A stretch of 22,142 nt of DNA, from NCBI GenBank assembly GCA_024278395.1, contig JAJRTG010000127.1, positions 1 to 22,142 of the forward strand. The letters run 5' to 3'. How positions within the stretch are numbered: position 1 is the first letter of the stretch; each line of letters opens with the position of its first letter. This document shows positions 21,417 to 22,142 of the stretch, one piece after another. The notes below the pieces were generated by a model that saw only the letters and a list, made by a program, of their open reading frames with translations, made no database searches and was not told the DNA's origin. The stretch comes from Fidelibacterota bacterium (GTDB lineage Bacteria; Bipolaricaulota; Bipolaricaulia; UBA7950; UBA9294). The translations under genes and the position numbers were made by a program.

Positions 21417-22142
21417 AGCTCTCTCCCTTTAAGCTCATGTAGATACCCGTCAGTATGATCGCTGCTCCGACCCCTTTCAACCACGTCATCCCCTCCCCCA
21501 GGATGAGGTAAGCGAGGACCGTCGCCCCGATCGGCTCGCCCAGGGTGAGGACGGCCACCGTGCCGGCCGACAGGTACCGCAGGGCCCAATTGAGGGTCCC
21601 GTGGCCGATGAGCTGCGGTCCGACGGCGAGGAGGACGAGGTAGAGATAGCCGAGCCCGGAGAACCCGGAGAGAGGGGAGCCGGTGATGAGGGCCCCGACG
21701 AGCAGGATGACCGCCGCTGTCCCGTAGCTGAGCGTCAAGTACGGGATGAGCGGCATGTAGGGGCGGACGCGGCGTCCGAGGAGTAGGTATCCCGCCGCCA
21801 TCACCGCCCCGCCCAGGGCGAGGAGGTCTCCGATCAGCGCCTCCCCGGACACCCGCAAGTCCCCCCAACCGACGACCATCCCCCCGGCCACCGAGAGGAG
21901 GATCCCGGCGATCAGCCCGGCCCGCGGCCGCTCCCGCAGAAATACCCAGGCCCCGATTCCGACGAAGATCGGGCTCGTGTCCACGAGCACGACCGAGCTC
22001 GCCACGGAGGTCTTCCCGAGGGAGGCGATCCATAGGATGAAATGAAGCGCAAGAAAGACCCCGCTTCCCGCCGCGACGAGCCTGTCACGCGGCCGCGGCA
22101 CCGCCCTCGGCATGCGGGCGAGCCCGAACGGAGAGAGGATGA
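21397..22142 (-). CDS. EamA/DMT-superfamily transporter, 5' end cut by window
   Basis: This inner-membrane permease belongs to the drug/metabolite transporter superfamily. The visible 247 residues hold about nine membrane segments in two EamA repeats, with family hallmarks LALHFILWIASLGKTS, LVDTSPIFVGIGAW in repeat one and GEPIGATVLAYLILGEGMTWLKGVGAAIILTGI in repeat two. The frame is open to the window edge (codons reading ILSPFGLAR before the first ATG at 22113), and the first membrane helix of the family is missing, so the real start lies outside the window. Substrate cannot be predicted. It overlaps the adenosylhomocysteinase gene by 20 bases and may share its transcript. Confidence 0.85.
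   Translation of the reverse strand, partial: ILSPFGLARMPRAVPRPRDRLVAAGSGVFLALHFILWIASLGKTSVASSVVLVDTSPIFVGIGAWVFLRERPRAGLIAGILLSVAGGMVVGWGDLRVSGEALIGDLLALGGAVMAAGYLLLGRRVRPYMPLIPYLTLSYGTAAVILLVGALITGSPLSGFSGLGYLYLVLLAVGPQLIGHGTLNWALRYLSAGTVAVLTLGEPIGATVLAYLILGEGMTWLKGVGAAIILTGIYMSLKGESYESAFS

Noticed and set aside
1..22142. CRISPR arrays, insertion sequences, attachment sites, tRNA or rRNA genes
   Set aside because: No regularly spaced repeats, transposase frames, terminal repeats or RNA gene signatures were seen; no gap over 300 bases lacks a gene.

Overview
The window is GC-rich, almost entirely coding, bacterial chromosomal DNA. Short or overlapping gene junctions (ATGA, TGATG) are the rule, and I see no insertion sequence, phage gene, tRNA, rRNA or CRISPR array. 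A soluble NAD-linked [NiFe] hydrogenase, an S-adenosylhomocysteine hydrolase of the short thermophile/archaeal type, a geranylgeranyl-reductase-family flavoprotein and several apparently leaderless genes suggest an anaerobic, possibly thermophilic bacterium of a little-cultured lineage. Bipolaricaulota/Acetothermia is a guess from general resemblance, not something the sequence proves.

Region 1 (1-5198, + strand) is a hydrogenase operon in the order hoxU-hoxY-hoxH-hoxW-hoxE-hoxF: diaphorase electron-transfer subunit, small and large hydrogenase subunits, maturation endopeptidase, and the NuoE- and NuoF-like diaphorase subunits. Together they encode a cytoplasmic group 3d-type enzyme that couples H2 to NAD(P)+.

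Region 2 (5195-8809) is the most unusual part. Two RNA leaders, one on each strand and pointing toward each other, match the crcB-motif fluoride riboswitch helix for helix: a P1 stem, an 8-nt loop beginning AUG, a 5-nt joiner, P3, UGAUGAC and CUAC, with a perfect 6-bp loop pseudoknot. Each directly follows a predicted sigma70-type promoter. The + strand aptamer precedes an unrecognised 271-aa protein and appears to act by freeing the Shine-Dalgarno (SD) site. The - strand aptamer precedes a dynamin-like GTPase and a CPLC/CxxH-repeat protein (DUF6062-like) and appears to act by preventing a terminator. The two transcription units converge and their coding ends overlap by 15 nt. No CrcB/Fluc or CLC-F exporter is present. 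This looks like a fluoride-induced module of unfamiliar content.

Region 3 (8806-14678, - strand) holds a UPF0104/LPG-synthase-TM-type membrane protein, probably leaderless. Upstream of it is a thiamine operon: TPP riboswitch, thiL, thiB, thiP and a thiQ-like ATPase, giving thiamine uptake and the last step to TPP under feedback control.

Region 4 (14685-22142, - strand) holds an O-antigen-ligase-type polytopic protein with C-terminal TPR repeats on its own extended -10 promoter. Upstream is an operon of an S41 C-terminal processing protease, gpsA and a geranylgeranyl-reductase-family oxidoreductase. Before that lie an S-adenosylhomocysteine hydrolase gene and an EamA/DMT transporter cut by the window end.

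A recurrent architectural feature is that predicted promoters overlap the stop codon of the gene upstream. Three -35 boxes of the form TTGAnn contain a TGA stop and one -10 TATAAT contains a TAA stop.
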